A stretch of 64,000 bases of DNA, taken from the NCBI GenBank assembly GCA_903937385.1, contig CAIZZF010000025.1, forward strand, positions 1 through 64,000, read 5' to 3'. The position numbers and the translations under genes were made by a program. Source of the DNA: an uncultured Holophagaceae bacterium. Its GTDB lineage: Bacteria; Acidobacteriota; Holophagae; Holophagales; Holophagaceae. The notes under the pieces are model-generated. The model was not told the origin of the DNA. It worked only from the letters and a program-made list of their open reading frames with translations, and ran no database searches. Below are positions 9,051-17,780 of the stretch, in pieces (within the stretch, counting starts at the first letter, position 1; every line of letters begins with the position of its first letter).

Positions 9051-9692
9051 TCAGGCAAGGTGGATGAGACCGCGCCGGAGGGCGATCACGGTCGCCTCTG
9101 TCCGGTCCTTGGCCTCGAGCTTCCGCAGCAGGTTGTTCACGTGGATCTTCACCGTGGGCTCGGCCAGGCCGAGGGTGTTGGCGATCTCGCGGTTGCGCTC
9201 ACCCTGGGCCAGCAGGCGCAGCACGTCCAATTCGCGGGCGGTGAGGCGCTCGGACTCCATGGCCTCCACCAGACGGGCGGCGGTGGCGGGTGGCAGGTAG
9301 CGCTGGCCTGCCGCGACAGCTCGGACGGCTTCGATCAAGGCGGCCCTGCGGACGTTCTTGAGGAGGTAGCCACGGGCGCCGGCTTCGAGGGCGCGCTGGA
9401 TGTCTGCATCACCATCAAAGGTGGTGAGCACCAGCACCCGGGCCTCGGGATCCTCCCGGCGAATGGCCTTGATGGCCTCCACGCCGGTCTGCCCCGGCAG
9501 CTGGAGGTCCATGATGGTCACGGTGGGGCGCAGGTTCCGCCAGGCCACAACGGCCTCCTTGCCATCGCCGGCCTCGCCCACGACCTCCAGATCGGGCTCA
9601 CCTTCATGCAGGATCGCGACCAGCCCGTCACGCACGACCGGGTGGTCATCCACGATGAGGAGGCGGATGCGTTCGGTTGAGTCTAGGGTCAT
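9051..9692 (-). CDS. NarL/LuxR-family response regulator
   Basis: Two-component DNA-binding regulator, 213 aa from the ATG at 9692, which overlaps the kinase stop as ATGA and has AAGGTGG upstream (the track start is a GTG nine bases earlier). The receiver domain shows LLIVDDHPVVRDGL and the phospho-acceptor Asp in IMDLQLPG. The C-terminal HTH has LTARELDVLRLLAQGERNREIA and VKIHVNNLLRKL. It is presumably phosphorylated by the adjacent kinase. The target genes are unknown; the divergent cytochrome cluster is an obvious candidate. Confidence 0.93.
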   Translation of the reverse strand: MTLDSTERIRLLIVDDHPVVRDGLVAILHEGEPDLEVVGEAGDGKEAVVAWRNLRPTVTIMDLQLPGQTGVEAIKAIRREDPEARVLVLTTFDGDADIQRALEAGARGYLLKNVRRAALIEAVRAVAAGQRYLPPATAARLVEAMESERLTARELDVLRLLAQGERNREIANTLGLAEPTVKIHVNNLLRKLEAKDRTEATVIALRRGLIHLA

Positions 9693-12600
9693 AAAGGCCA
9701 CCTTCGGATGGGCACAGTGAGGGTGATGCGGGAGCCGAAGCCCGGGGTGCTGTCGACGTCGAGGTGCCCCCGCAGCGTCTTGAGGCTCTCACGAATGCTG
9801 CGCATGCCATAGCCAGCGGCGCTGGCGGCGGGATCGAAGCCGCGGCCGTCATCCTCGATGCTGAGGTGCACCAGCCGTCCCTCGAACTGCAGCACGATGC
9901 GAACCCACCGCGCTTTGCCGTGGCGCAGGGCATTGGTCAGCAGCTCCTGGGCCATCCGGAGGAGGTCCTCCTCCAGCTGGTTGCGGAGGGGCCTTGGTTT
10001 CCCGGTGAGGGCCAGCTCTACCTGAATTTCCGTGCCCGCCAGCAGGCGGTCGGCCAGGGCTCGCAGGGAGCCCAGGAGGTCCTTGCCCTCGGGCTTCCGG
10101 GGGCTGAGCGTCATGACCGAGCGACGGGCCTCCTGGAGGCTGTCCGCGGCCAGATTTCGGGCGTGCTCGATGCGCGTGAGGACCGGAGCAGGGTCCCCCT
10201 GCATGCGGGAGAGCTTGGCTCCAGCGGCTTCCAGCTGGAGGAGGACGCCCGTGAACCCCTGGGCGAGATGGTCGTGGATCTCCCGGGCGATGCGGTTCCG
10301 CTCGGCGAGAACGGCGGACCGGGCCTCGATCTGCTGGAGGCGGAGGCGCAGCAGCCACCAGCCAAAAGCCGCTGCGGCGAGTCCGCAGAGCACCCAGAAG
10401 GTCGGCCGCTGATACAGGAAGGGCTGCACCCGGACAGCCACCGAGCGTTCCTGGGGAGGGCCCTCGTCATCCAGCCGCCAGGCCTGCAGCAGAAAGCGGT
10501 AGGAGCCCGGGGGCAGATTGGAATAGGCCGAGCGATAGGCCTCTTGGGACTCGCTGGAATAGGCCGAGAATCGGCGCTCACCGACCTCATTCCAGGCGCG
10601 ATCCCAGCCCTCAAGGCGGTAGCGGAAGCGGACCTTGTCGGCCCGCGTCAGCGAGGTGGCCGTGAAGTAGATCTCGAAGCGGTGGGTTCCCGGGGGCACT
10701 TGGATGGGCAGGGTGTCCGGGAGGACGATCTCGTCGCTCTCAGACTTCAGGAGATGCAGGCGCAGCGTCGATCCCTTGGGCGCCGGAGTATTGCCGTCCA
10801 CGCAGGTAAGTCCGCGGCTCGTCGGGAAGTACAACTCTCCCTCCCGGGTGAGCCAGGCAACAGGCTGGGCACCGCTCTTGGTCTCCCGGGAGGGCATACC
10901 ATCGTGATGATCGAACAGCACCGCGGGCACAGAGCTGGCCTCGCGGAGGCTCCTGAGGAGGCCCTGGCGGGGGGCTCGGAACACGCCCTGGCCCGTGCTG
11001 AGCCACAGGCGCCGGAAGCGGTCTTCCAGGATGGCGTGGATGTCCTGTGTGAGGAGGCTGGGCCGTTCGGGCAGACGCTGGACCTTGCCGTCTCGGTAGT
11101 ACCGCAGGCCTTCCCGGGTGCCGAGCCAGAGGCCGCCCTCCTCATCCAGATGCAGAGCCTGGACGCCGGTCGAATCCAGGCCTTCCGCCCGGCCCAGCCA
11201 CCGCACCTGCCCGGCCTCGAGGATACCCAGGCCCTGGGTGGGGCTGGCGAGATACAGGGGTTGCTTGCCGCCACCCGTGATGGCCGCCACGCCCTGAACC
11301 GAGGGGTAGAGCAGGGGTGGTTCGCCCGGAGCAATCCGGAACAGTCCCTGATGGGAGGTGACCACCCACAGGACCTGCATGGGGTCCTCATAGAGGGCCT
11401 GGATGGCGGCGGCCTGGCCACCCTGCGTCCAGTTGGCCTTGCGGAGGCGCTCCTGCTCCAGAGTGTAAAGGTCACCCTTCCGGGTGCCGAGCCAGAGTCC
11501 CCCAGCCTGGCGGGGCCACAGAGCGGAAAGGGGAGCGTCCGGCAGGCTGCCCCGGGGAACGCGTTCGATGCGTCCCGCCCGGACCCTTCCCAGCGCAAGG
11601 TCTCCGGTCAGGCACCACACGTTTCCGGCCGTGTCCTGGCACACCCTCTCGGCGGGTTCCTCGCGAGTGGCACCTGCTGCGGGGACCAGGCGGAAGGGGA
11701 CTGGATAGAGGACGCTCAGGCCGTAGTTCTCGGTTCCCGACCACAGGGCGCCGGAGCTGTCCTCCAGCAGGGCAAGCGGCGTCCAGCGGGACTGGGAATG
11801 TCCTGGCGCGGCTTCCAGCCGCCCATCGGGGGTGCGACGGAACAGTCCGGCCTGCTCGAGGCCGATCCACAGGCTGCCCTCGCGATCGAGCAGCAGCGAG
11901 CTGATGGCCTTGGTCGGCAAGCCCCGCGCCCAGCGGGGCGCCTCCAGGCGGCCTTCGGCCAGCGTCAGCAGACCCTGGGACCGGGTGCCCACCCAGACAT
12001 CACCATCAGCCCCGATGCCAAGCGTGGTGATTTCCGCTGCCGTGAGCGCGGCAATGACCAAGCGTCCTTCCCGGAGGCGCCAGATGCCGGAACTGGCGGT
12101 CCCCACCCAGATGGCACCTTCGGGATCCTCCGCCAGAGCGCGGATCCGCAGCTTGGCTGCGTCCGAGGGTACGGTCTGAAACCGGGTTCCATCGAACCGC
12201 AGCAGCGGGCCTTCGGTGGGCGCGGCCCAGAGGGTCCCGGCGCGGTCCTTGAACAGGCGCCGAATTGACTGGTTCGGGAGGCCCTCGGCGGCACCGAAGG
12301 CCTTCACCACCCCCTGCGCCAGGCGATAGAGCCCGGGCTCCGAGGTCGCGATCCAGACGGCGCCAAGGGCGCCTTCGGCCAGCGATTGGATCTGGTTGTG
12401 GGTGAACTCCGGCAGCTCAACCCTGGAGTAGTGGTTGAAGGTGGCACCGTCGAAGCGGACCAAGCCTGCCTCTGTGCCGACCCACAGGAAGCCATCCTGC
12501 GTCTCCAGGAGTGCCACCGCCGTGTCGCGGAGCAGACCCTCCTCGCTACGCCACGAGCGATGCGCGTGGGTGGCCAGGGGCCGATCCGGATCGAGGGCGA

Positions 12601-12697
12601 AGGCGAAGACTGCGGCCCAGAGCCAGGGCAGCAGGAAGGCGAGGCACCGGAGGGCACCTGGGTGGGGGGATCGGTTTCCTGCAAACCGTACGGCCAT
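9689..12697 (-). CDS. Propeller-type sensor histidine kinase (HPK7/NarX-like core)
   Basis: 1002 aa. An N-terminal signal/anchor helix precedes a long periplasmic sensor of repeated propeller blades (motifs such as GFLWVGTEAGLVRFDG and GSLWIGLEQAGLFR). Then come a Y_Y_Y-like beta domain near residues 640-740, one membrane helix (about 760-780), the dimerisation helix with phospho-acceptor His in AREIHDHLAQG, and a HATPase domain with ELLTNALRHGKA and DDGRGFD. Propeller sensors of this kind are known from Bacteroidetes and Acidobacteria. The ligand is unknown. It is co-transcribed with the regulator downstream. Confidence 0.92.
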   Translation of the reverse strand: MAVRFAGNRSPHPGALRCLAFLLPWLWAAVFAFALDPDRPLATHAHRSWRSEEGLLRDTAVALLETQDGFLWVGTEAGLVRFDGATFNHYSRVELPEFTHNQIQSLAEGALGAVWIATSEPGLYRLAQGVVKAFGAAEGLPNQSIRRLFKDRAGTLWAAPTEGPLLRFDGTRFQTVPSDAAKLRIRALAEDPEGAIWVGTASSGIWRLREGRLVIAALTAAEITTLGIGADGDVWVGTRSQGLLTLAEGRLEAPRWARGLPTKAISSLLLDREGSLWIGLEQAGLFRRTPDGRLEAAPGHSQSRWTPLALLEDSSGALWSGTENYGLSVLYPVPFRLVPAAGATREEPAERVCQDTAGNVWCLTGDLALGRVRAGRIERVPRGSLPDAPLSALWPRQAGGLWLGTRKGDLYTLEQERLRKANWTQGGQAAAIQALYEDPMQVLWVVTSHQGLFRIAPGEPPLLYPSVQGVAAITGGGKQPLYLASPTQGLGILEAGQVRWLGRAEGLDSTGVQALHLDEEGGLWLGTREGLRYYRDGKVQRLPERPSLLTQDIHAILEDRFRRLWLSTGQGVFRAPRQGLLRSLREASSVPAVLFDHHDGMPSRETKSGAQPVAWLTREGELYFPTSRGLTCVDGNTPAPKGSTLRLHLLKSESDEIVLPDTLPIQVPPGTHRFEIYFTATSLTRADKVRFRYRLEGWDRAWNEVGERRFSAYSSESQEAYRSAYSNLPPGSYRFLLQAWRLDDEGPPQERSVAVRVQPFLYQRPTFWVLCGLAAAAFGWWLLRLRLQQIEARSAVLAERNRIAREIHDHLAQGFTGVLLQLEAAGAKLSRMQGDPAPVLTRIEHARNLAADSLQEARRSVMTLSPRKPEGKDLLGSLRALADRLLAGTEIQVELALTGKPRPLRNQLEEDLLRMAQELLTNALRHGKARWVRIVLQFEGRLVHLSIEDDGRGFDPAASAAGYGMRSIRESLKTLRGHLDVDSTPGFGSRITLTVPIRRWPL

Positions 12698-12745
12698 GGA
12701 AGCTGAAGGTTATGCCACAACCCAAGTGGGATCAACGGTGAGGGA

Positions 12746-12763
12746 CTAGATCGAACGGTCTAG
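12746..12763. promoter_or_regulatory. Candidate operator, 18-bp imperfect palindrome
   Basis: ctagatcgaacggtctag reads almost the same on both strands (14 of 18 positions). It lies in the divergent 314-nt region between the histidine kinase start (12697) and the cytochrome start (13012). Length and symmetry suit a dimeric LuxR/NarL-type regulator such as the one encoded next door. The rest of the gap (12698-13011) becomes AT-rich around 12800-12865, where promoters may lie; no clear sigma-70 pair is visible. Confidence 0.4.
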
Positions 12764-13011
12764 CAATGGGCCACCAATCGGGATATTGGCACTTCTGGAC
12801 TCTGGCGCGATAGTTAAGTAGTCTTGCAGCAGCAATTTTGTCTAATTTATTTCATAAACAACCACGGGGCATGTCGTGAGACAAACCCCTTGGGGCCTTC
12901 ATGACGTTGCAACGCCATGACAATGGATGCCAGAGCCTTCCGCCAGTCCGATCTTCTTTCCCGCCGCCAGCGCCCTCAGTCCCGCGCCGCCAGCCATGCT
13001 TGGGTGTCCCC

Positions 13012-16000
13012 ATGATCAGGAACCATAACTGGAACCAACGGGCAGGCCTTCGGGGGCTCCTCGGCAGCCTGCTGGTCTGTCTGATGACCTTGGTCGGCTG
13101 TGGCGGCTCCAAGGCCGGTTCTGGGGTTGCCAGCTACTACGGCAACTACCACGCGGCTGGGTGGATCGATACGCACCCCGGCAGCGCCATCGCCAGCATC
13201 GACACCTGCACTCGGTGTCATGAACTCTCCGTGCTCAAGGTGGGCAGCGGCATTCCGACCTGCATGACCACGGGCTGTCACCACCAGACGGTGCCCGGCT
13301 GGGCCGGCGCCAGCATCCATGGGGTGCGCGCCAAGGCTGCGGCCAGCTCCATGGGCGGCAGCCTGGTCTCCTGTCAGATCTGCCACGCGAAGGATTTTTC
13401 GGGTGGTCCCTCGGCCAATGCTTGCGCGACTTGCCATGGCGCGAAAGCACCGCATCCCGTCAAGCCCTGGCGCGCCTCGGGTGGTTCGGTCCTCTCGCAC
13501 GCCACCACCGATCCCTCCAATGCCGCAGCCTGCGCCCAGTGCCACTACACGGGGTCTCCGAACAATCCGGTTGGGCACCCTTCGTCTCCGGCCCCGGCCA
13601 ATACCCAGCCCGGCTGCTACAACGCCACGCTCTGCCACGGCACCAGCACTGCGCCTCACCCCGTGCCGTTCCTGGCGGGTCAGACCGATACCTTGAACCA
13701 CGGCCACGTGACCCTGAGCGCGGCGGAGTTCGGTGCCGACTGCGCCTCCTGTCACGCCTACGCTGGACCCTCACCCATGGCGGTGGCCCCCCTCTGCAGC
13801 ACCTGCCATCGGCTGGCGGATCCTGTCGTCGCGGGTAAGGGCTCGGGCACCTGCCTCTCCTGCCATGCCGGCAGCAGCGTGGCGACGAACGGGCCCGGTG
13901 GCTCCAGCTTCCCCAGCATCGCGGGGGCTCATGCCAAGCACATGGCCCTGGCCACGGCCCTGACCTGCGACACCTGTCACGCGGGGAGTGGGGCAGGCAC
14001 GGCCGTCCACTACTCCAATGCCAATGCCCTGGTCACGGTTCCGGTGGGACCGGTGCCTGTTTCGATCGATACGGTCTTCGCCGCCAAGACCGGGGGCAAT
14101 CCCACCTACGCCCCGGCCGCGCTGACCTGCTCCAGCGTCAGCTGCCATGGGGGTCAGATCACCCCCGGCTGGCAGAACGGACTCATCAACTCCGCCACCC
14201 AGTGCCTGCTCTGCCATGGGGTCGCCACCAGCGCCGGGGTCACCACCCAGTTCAATGATGCCTTCGGTCGCCATAGCCTGGGCAGGCACAACGCCAAGAC
14301 GGCGGCGAACAGCATCGACTGCACCACCTGCCACAACATGGCGAATGGCACGCCGGGAGCGCTGTCCCACTTCAAATACCTGGCCACCCAGTCGGTGGAT
14401 GGCGTGGCCACCGGCTCCCCTGCCGACCAGCTGCCCAGCGGCACCATCGTCTTCAATCCCCTCATCGTCACGGGTGCCGGAACCTACACGGTCACCAGTG
14501 CCACGCAGGGCAACGGCGGCTGTGCCCTCACCTGCCATACCCACGTCCACACGGCGGCGGTGAACTCCTGGACGGCCTCTGGGGCCTCCCATCCCGTCCC
14601 CTTCCTGGCCGCCGACAAAGACACCCAGGGCAATGGCCACATGACGGTCACCCAGGCGCTCTTCACCTCGGACTGCGGGTCCTGCCACGCCCACTCCGGC
14701 ACGTCTCCCAACCCCGAAGCGCCCCTCTGTTCCGCCTGCCACACCCTGGGCGATCCGGTCCTTGCCTCGACGGGCGCGGGCACCTGCCTGTCTTGTCACA
14801 CGGGCTCGGCTGGCATCCCCGCGGGTCCCACGGGAACGGCCTTCCCGAACATCGCCGGAGCCCACGCCAAGCACATGGGCCTGCCCACGACGCTCACCTG
14901 CGACTCCTGCCATGCCGGCAGCGGCACCGGGACCACCCTGCACTACACCAACGCCAACACGCTGGTCACGGCCCCCACCGGACCCGCCAGTGTCGCCATG
15001 GCTGCCGTCTTCAATGCCCAGAGCGGCAGCGGTGCCTCCTTCAACCCGACCTCCCTCACCTGCTCCAGCACCAGCTGCCACGGGGGCCAGGCGACCGTGA
15101 GCTGGAGAACGGGAACCATCAACTCCGCCACCCAGTGCTCCTCCTGCCACGCCATCAACGGGGGGACCACGACCTCGCAGTACAACGATGCTGTCGGACG
15201 CCACGCCTGGGGCACCCATGCCACCGCAGGCACCCTCGACTGCACGGTCTGTCATGACATGTCCTCGGCAAACACGAGCCTTGGGGCCGTCAAGCACTTC
15301 GCAGAGCTCGACACGCCCGTGGTGAGCAGCACCAACAAGCTGCCCAGCGGCACCGTCAAGTTCAAGCTCACCAACGCCACCTTCCCGATCAGTGGGGCCG
15401 CCACCTACACCATCACGGCCACCAACAAGGAGGGGGATGGCGGCTGCGCCCTCACCTGTCACAGTGCGACCGGGACGGCCCAGATCCACGAACCTGTGGT
15501 CTACCACTGGAATGCCGCCAAGGGCACCGGTGTGGCCCATCCTGTGCCCTTCTTCAGCACGGACACCACCAGCGGTGGCAACCACCACCAGACCGTGACG
15601 CTGGCCCAGTTCAATGCCGACTGTGCCACCTGCCATGACCAGAGCGGAACCTCGACCAAGGCCGGACCCACCTGTGTGGTCTGTCACACCCTGGGCTCTC
15701 CCTTGAACGCAGGCATGACTGCCGGGACCTGCCTCTCCTGCCACGTGGGGGCCAGCTTCACCACGCAGGGTCCCACCGGTACGGCCTGGCCCAACCTGCA
15801 AGGTTCCCATCCGAAGCACCTCGCGCTGGCGACCTTCACCCGGACCACGCCTGCCCTTCCGGCTCCCATGGCCACTGCGGTCTATCCGAAGTGTGCGGCC
15901 TGCCATGCCGGCTCCGTTCCCGGTGACGCGGCCAACACCCACTACAGCAACGCCAACAAGCGGGTGGCCGCGCCCATCACCTCCGGCCCGGCCTCGGTCG

Positions 16001-16491
16001 CCATCGCAGCCCCCTTCAACGCCAAGAGTGGCACCGCCGGCTTCGTGAACAGTGTCTCCGCCTTCACCTGCTCCAACATCAGCTGCCACGGTGGCCAGGT
16101 AACCCCCGGCTGGCAGACCGGCACCCTCGCGGTCAACACCACCACCTACTGCACTGCCTGCCACAAAGCGGTGGCCACCACCGCGGCAACCCAGTACAAC
16201 GACGCCATTGGTCGGCATACGAGCCCCAGCGAGCACAAGACCACCTGCGACACCTGCCACAGCATGACGGTCGCGAAGCCCGGCGCCCAGAACCACTTCA
16301 AGTACCTGGACACCACCGCGGTCAGCGGCATCAGCGGGACGCCCACGGATCAGCTCCCCAGCGATACCATCGTGTTCGGGTCCGCGGTCACGGGCAGCAG
16401 GCTCTACACCCCGACCACCGCAGGCAAGGGCGGCTGTGCCCTGACCTGCCACAGCCAGAACCACACCACCACTGGCAACGTCTGGAACTAG
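13012..16491 (+). CDS. Multiheme c-type cytochrome lipoprotein with 30 heme-binding-type motifs
   Basis: From the ATG at 13012 the protein is 1159 aa and opens with a lipoprotein signal peptide (LLGSLLVCLMTLVGC, lipobox Cys). The track's upstream 37 residues look non-coding and would bury the signal. I count 30 motifs: 22 CxxCH, four Cx4CH (CMTTGCH, CSSVSCH, CSSTSCH, CSNISCH), three Cx3CH (CALTCH) and one Cx5CH (CYNATLCH). Six lie in an N-terminal module and eight in each of three repeats. Cx4CH motifs are typical of Geobacter-type multiheme cytochromes. The likely role is long-range electron transfer at the periplasm or outer membrane. How many of the unusual motifs bind heme is unknown. Confidence 0.93.
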   Translation: MIRNHNWNQRAGLRGLLGSLLVCLMTLVGCGGSKAGSGVASYYGNYHAAGWIDTHPGSAIASIDTCTRCHELSVLKVGSGIPTCMTTGCHHQTVPGWAGASIHGVRAKAAASSMGGSLVSCQICHAKDFSGGPSANACATCHGAKAPHPVKPWRASGGSVLSHATTDPSNAAACAQCHYTGSPNNPVGHPSSPAPANTQPGCYNATLCHGTSTAPHPVPFLAGQTDTLNHGHVTLSAAEFGADCASCHAYAGPSPMAVAPLCSTCHRLADPVVAGKGSGTCLSCHAGSSVATNGPGGSSFPSIAGAHAKHMALATALTCDTCHAGSGAGTAVHYSNANALVTVPVGPVPVSIDTVFAAKTGGNPTYAPAALTCSSVSCHGGQITPGWQNGLINSATQCLLCHGVATSAGVTTQFNDAFGRHSLGRHNAKTAANSIDCTTCHNMANGTPGALSHFKYLATQSVDGVATGSPADQLPSGTIVFNPLIVTGAGTYTVTSATQGNGGCALTCHTHVHTAAVNSWTASGASHPVPFLAADKDTQGNGHMTVTQALFTSDCGSCHAHSGTSPNPEAPLCSACHTLGDPVLASTGAGTCLSCHTGSAGIPAGPTGTAFPNIAGAHAKHMGLPTTLTCDSCHAGSGTGTTLHYTNANTLVTAPTGPASVAMAAVFNAQSGSGASFNPTSLTCSSTSCHGGQATVSWRTGTINSATQCSSCHAINGGTTTSQYNDAVGRHAWGTHATAGTLDCTVCHDMSSANTSLGAVKHFAELDTPVVSSTNKLPSGTVKFKLTNATFPISGAATYTITATNKEGDGGCALTCHSATGTAQIHEPVVYHWNAAKGTGVAHPVPFFSTDTTSGGNHHQTVTLAQFNADCATCHDQSGTSTKAGPTCVVCHTLGSPLNAGMTAGTCLSCHVGASFTTQGPTGTAWPNLQGSHPKHLALATFTRTTPALPAPMATAVYPKCAACHAGSVPGDAANTHYSNANKRVAAPITSGPASVAIAAPFNAKSGTAGFVNSVSAFTCSNISCHGGQVTPGWQTGTLAVNTTTYCTACHKAVATTAATQYNDAIGRHTSPSEHKTTCDTCHSMTVAKPGAQNHFKYLDTTAVSGISGTPTDQLPSDTIVFGSAVTGSRLYTPTTAGKGGCALTCHSQNHTTTGNVWN
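13657..16491 (+). repeat. Three tandem ~311-317-residue heme modules inside the cytochrome
   Basis: Units start at the recurring HPVPF motif: 13657-14589 (311 aa), 14590-15537 (316 aa) and 15538-16491 (317 aa). Each keeps the same motif order (CxxCH four times, Cx4CH, CxxCH twice, Cx3CH) and the landmarks HYSNAN/HYTNAN, SCHGGQ, YNDA-GRH, LPSGT/LPSDT and GGCALTCH. This points to two rounds of in-frame duplication of an eight-motif module. Confidence 0.9.
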
Positions 16492-16530
16492 CTTCCGACG
16501 CTATCCCCCTCACCCTACAGGAGACCCTTC

Positions 16531-16881
16531 ATGCGGCTCACCCTTCTCTCTGCCCTGCTCCTCGCCGGCGCCTCCCTGCTGGCGGGTGATCCCGCCAAGG
16601 ACCTGCCCAAGTTCCAGGGTGGCGACCTCCAGAAGTACTGGAACGACGCCTGCGCTCGCTGCCACGGCTTCAACGGCAATGGCCGGGACAACAGCGGCAA
16701 GCCGCTGCCGGACTCTGGCTTCGACTTCACCGACAGCCGAAAGGCCAACAAGAAAAAGGACAGCGACTGGGTCAAGGTCACCCTGCAGGGCAAGGAAAAG
16801 ATGCCGGCCTTCAAGGACAAGATGTCCGAGGCTGATGTCCAGTCCATGATCGCGATCATGCGCAAGTTCGCCGCCAAGTGA
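16531..16881 (+). CDS. Small monoheme cytochrome c
   Basis: 116 aa with a cleavable signal peptide (MRLTLLSALLLAGASLLAG), one heme motif CARCH near residue 49 and a downstream Met in KMPAFKDKMSE that can be the sixth heme ligand. This is the class I cytochrome c pattern. The start has a good caggaga site. It lies 39 nt after the multiheme gene, so it is probably co-transcribed as a soluble periplasmic shuttle. Confidence 0.9.
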   Translation: MRLTLLSALLLAGASLLAGDPAKDLPKFQGGDLQKYWNDACARCHGFNGNGRDNSGKPLPDSGFDFTDSRKANKKKDSDWVKVTLQGKEKMPAFKDKMSEADVQSMIAIMRKFAAK

Positions 16882-16898
16882 TTGTTCCTGGAGCTCCG

Positions 16899-17768
16899 AT
16901 GAGACTGAAGCCCACCCCCCTGCTGCTCTGCGCCCTCCTGGCCGGAAGCGCACTCCAGGCCGAGTCCTCCGATTACCCGCTGGTGATCAACCTGCCCTCA
17001 GCGGAACGGATGCAGTACTGGGATCTGGGGGTGGTGTTCACGCACCGGTTCATCCAGCCCCTCAAGGATCATGGCAAAGACGTCTACGGCCTGGATGGCT
17101 ATGCCTATGCCGGGGTGGGGTTCACCTTCGGCATCAAGTCCATCAAGGGCCTGAACGTCTTCATCTATCGCACGGCCGACAACAAGACCTTCGACGTGGG
17201 GCTCCAGCAGCAAGTGCTGAACGGGGACCGGGTCCGCATGGCCGTCCGCGCGGAGCGGTTCGATGAGGTCGTGAAGGAAACCATTACGCCGCTGGGCAAG
17301 GTCGGCATCTCCGGCATGACGGCCCAGCTGCCGACGGAGATCTTCATCACGGACGACATCATCTTCTCGGTGGTGCCGACCTACATCACCAAGACCACCA
17401 CCACCGACACCATCCTGCCGGTGCCTCCCGGGAAGACGCCGAACACCACCCCCAACAAGGGCGGGGTCTTCAATGTGGGCCTGGGCTTGCGCATCGGCTT
17501 CACGGACAAGTTCTCCTTCGCGACCGAGTACTACCCCCGCCCGTCGAAGTTCGCCAAGGCGGCGCCGGGCGGCATCACCGATGGCACCACCTACCAGAAC
17601 GGTTTCGCTGCGGGCTTCTCCTACAAGACCTTCAAGCACCGGTTCACCATGTTCGGCACCAATGCGAGCGGCACCACCGCCAACCAGGTGCTCAGTGGGG
17701 ACTACGGCGGCGGGCCTCGCCTCTCGTCGCAGTGGGCCCTGGGCTTCAACGTCGCACGCGTGTTCTGA
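16899..17768 (+). CDS. Outer-membrane beta-barrel candidate, DUF5777-like
   Basis: 289 aa from the ATG at 16899 (ctggag upstream; the track's GTG at 16878 overlaps the previous stop). A signal peptide (LLLCALLAGSALQA) is followed by amphipathic beta strands with many aromatic/Gly alternations (YGLDGYAYAGVGFTFGI, NVGLGLRIGFTDKFSF), and the chain ends in Phe, as outer-membrane barrels do. It resembles DUF5777 proteins, which are often encoded near cytochromes. A conduit or scaffold role for the cytochromes is possible but inferred. Confidence 0.7.
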   Translation: MRLKPTPLLLCALLAGSALQAESSDYPLVINLPSAERMQYWDLGVVFTHRFIQPLKDHGKDVYGLDGYAYAGVGFTFGIKSIKGLNVFIYRTADNKTFDVGLQQQVLNGDRVRMAVRAERFDEVVKETITPLGKVGISGMTAQLPTEIFITDDIIFSVVPTYITKTTTTDTILPVPPGKTPNTTPNKGGVFNVGLGLRIGFTDKFSFATEYYPRPSKFAKAAPGGITDGTTYQNGFAAGFSYKTFKHRFTMFGTNASGTTANQVLSGDYGGGPRLSSQWALGFNVARVF

Positions 17769-17780
17769 GCCAGGAGTCTC

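Noticed and set aside
9764-12268. 834-aa plus-strand ORF opposite the histidine kinase
   Set aside because: Antisense of a clearly recognisable kinase; no motif of its own.
12901-13011. Upstream start of the cytochrome at 12901
   Set aside because: Those 37 residues lack a family match and would bury the lipoprotein signal peptide; ATG 13012 puts the signal at the N-terminus.
13771-16464. 897-aa minus-strand ORF opposite the cytochrome
   Set aside because: It is the antisense shadow of the heme-motif gene; Gly/Ala/Val/Arg-rich with no recognisable domain, and it arises because the high-GC coding strand leaves few stops in this frame.
13657-16491. Long tandem similarity in the cytochrome as a CRISPR or DNA satellite
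   Set aside because: The period is about 940 bp and in frame with conserved heme motifs; it is a protein-level duplication, with no short direct repeats and spacers.
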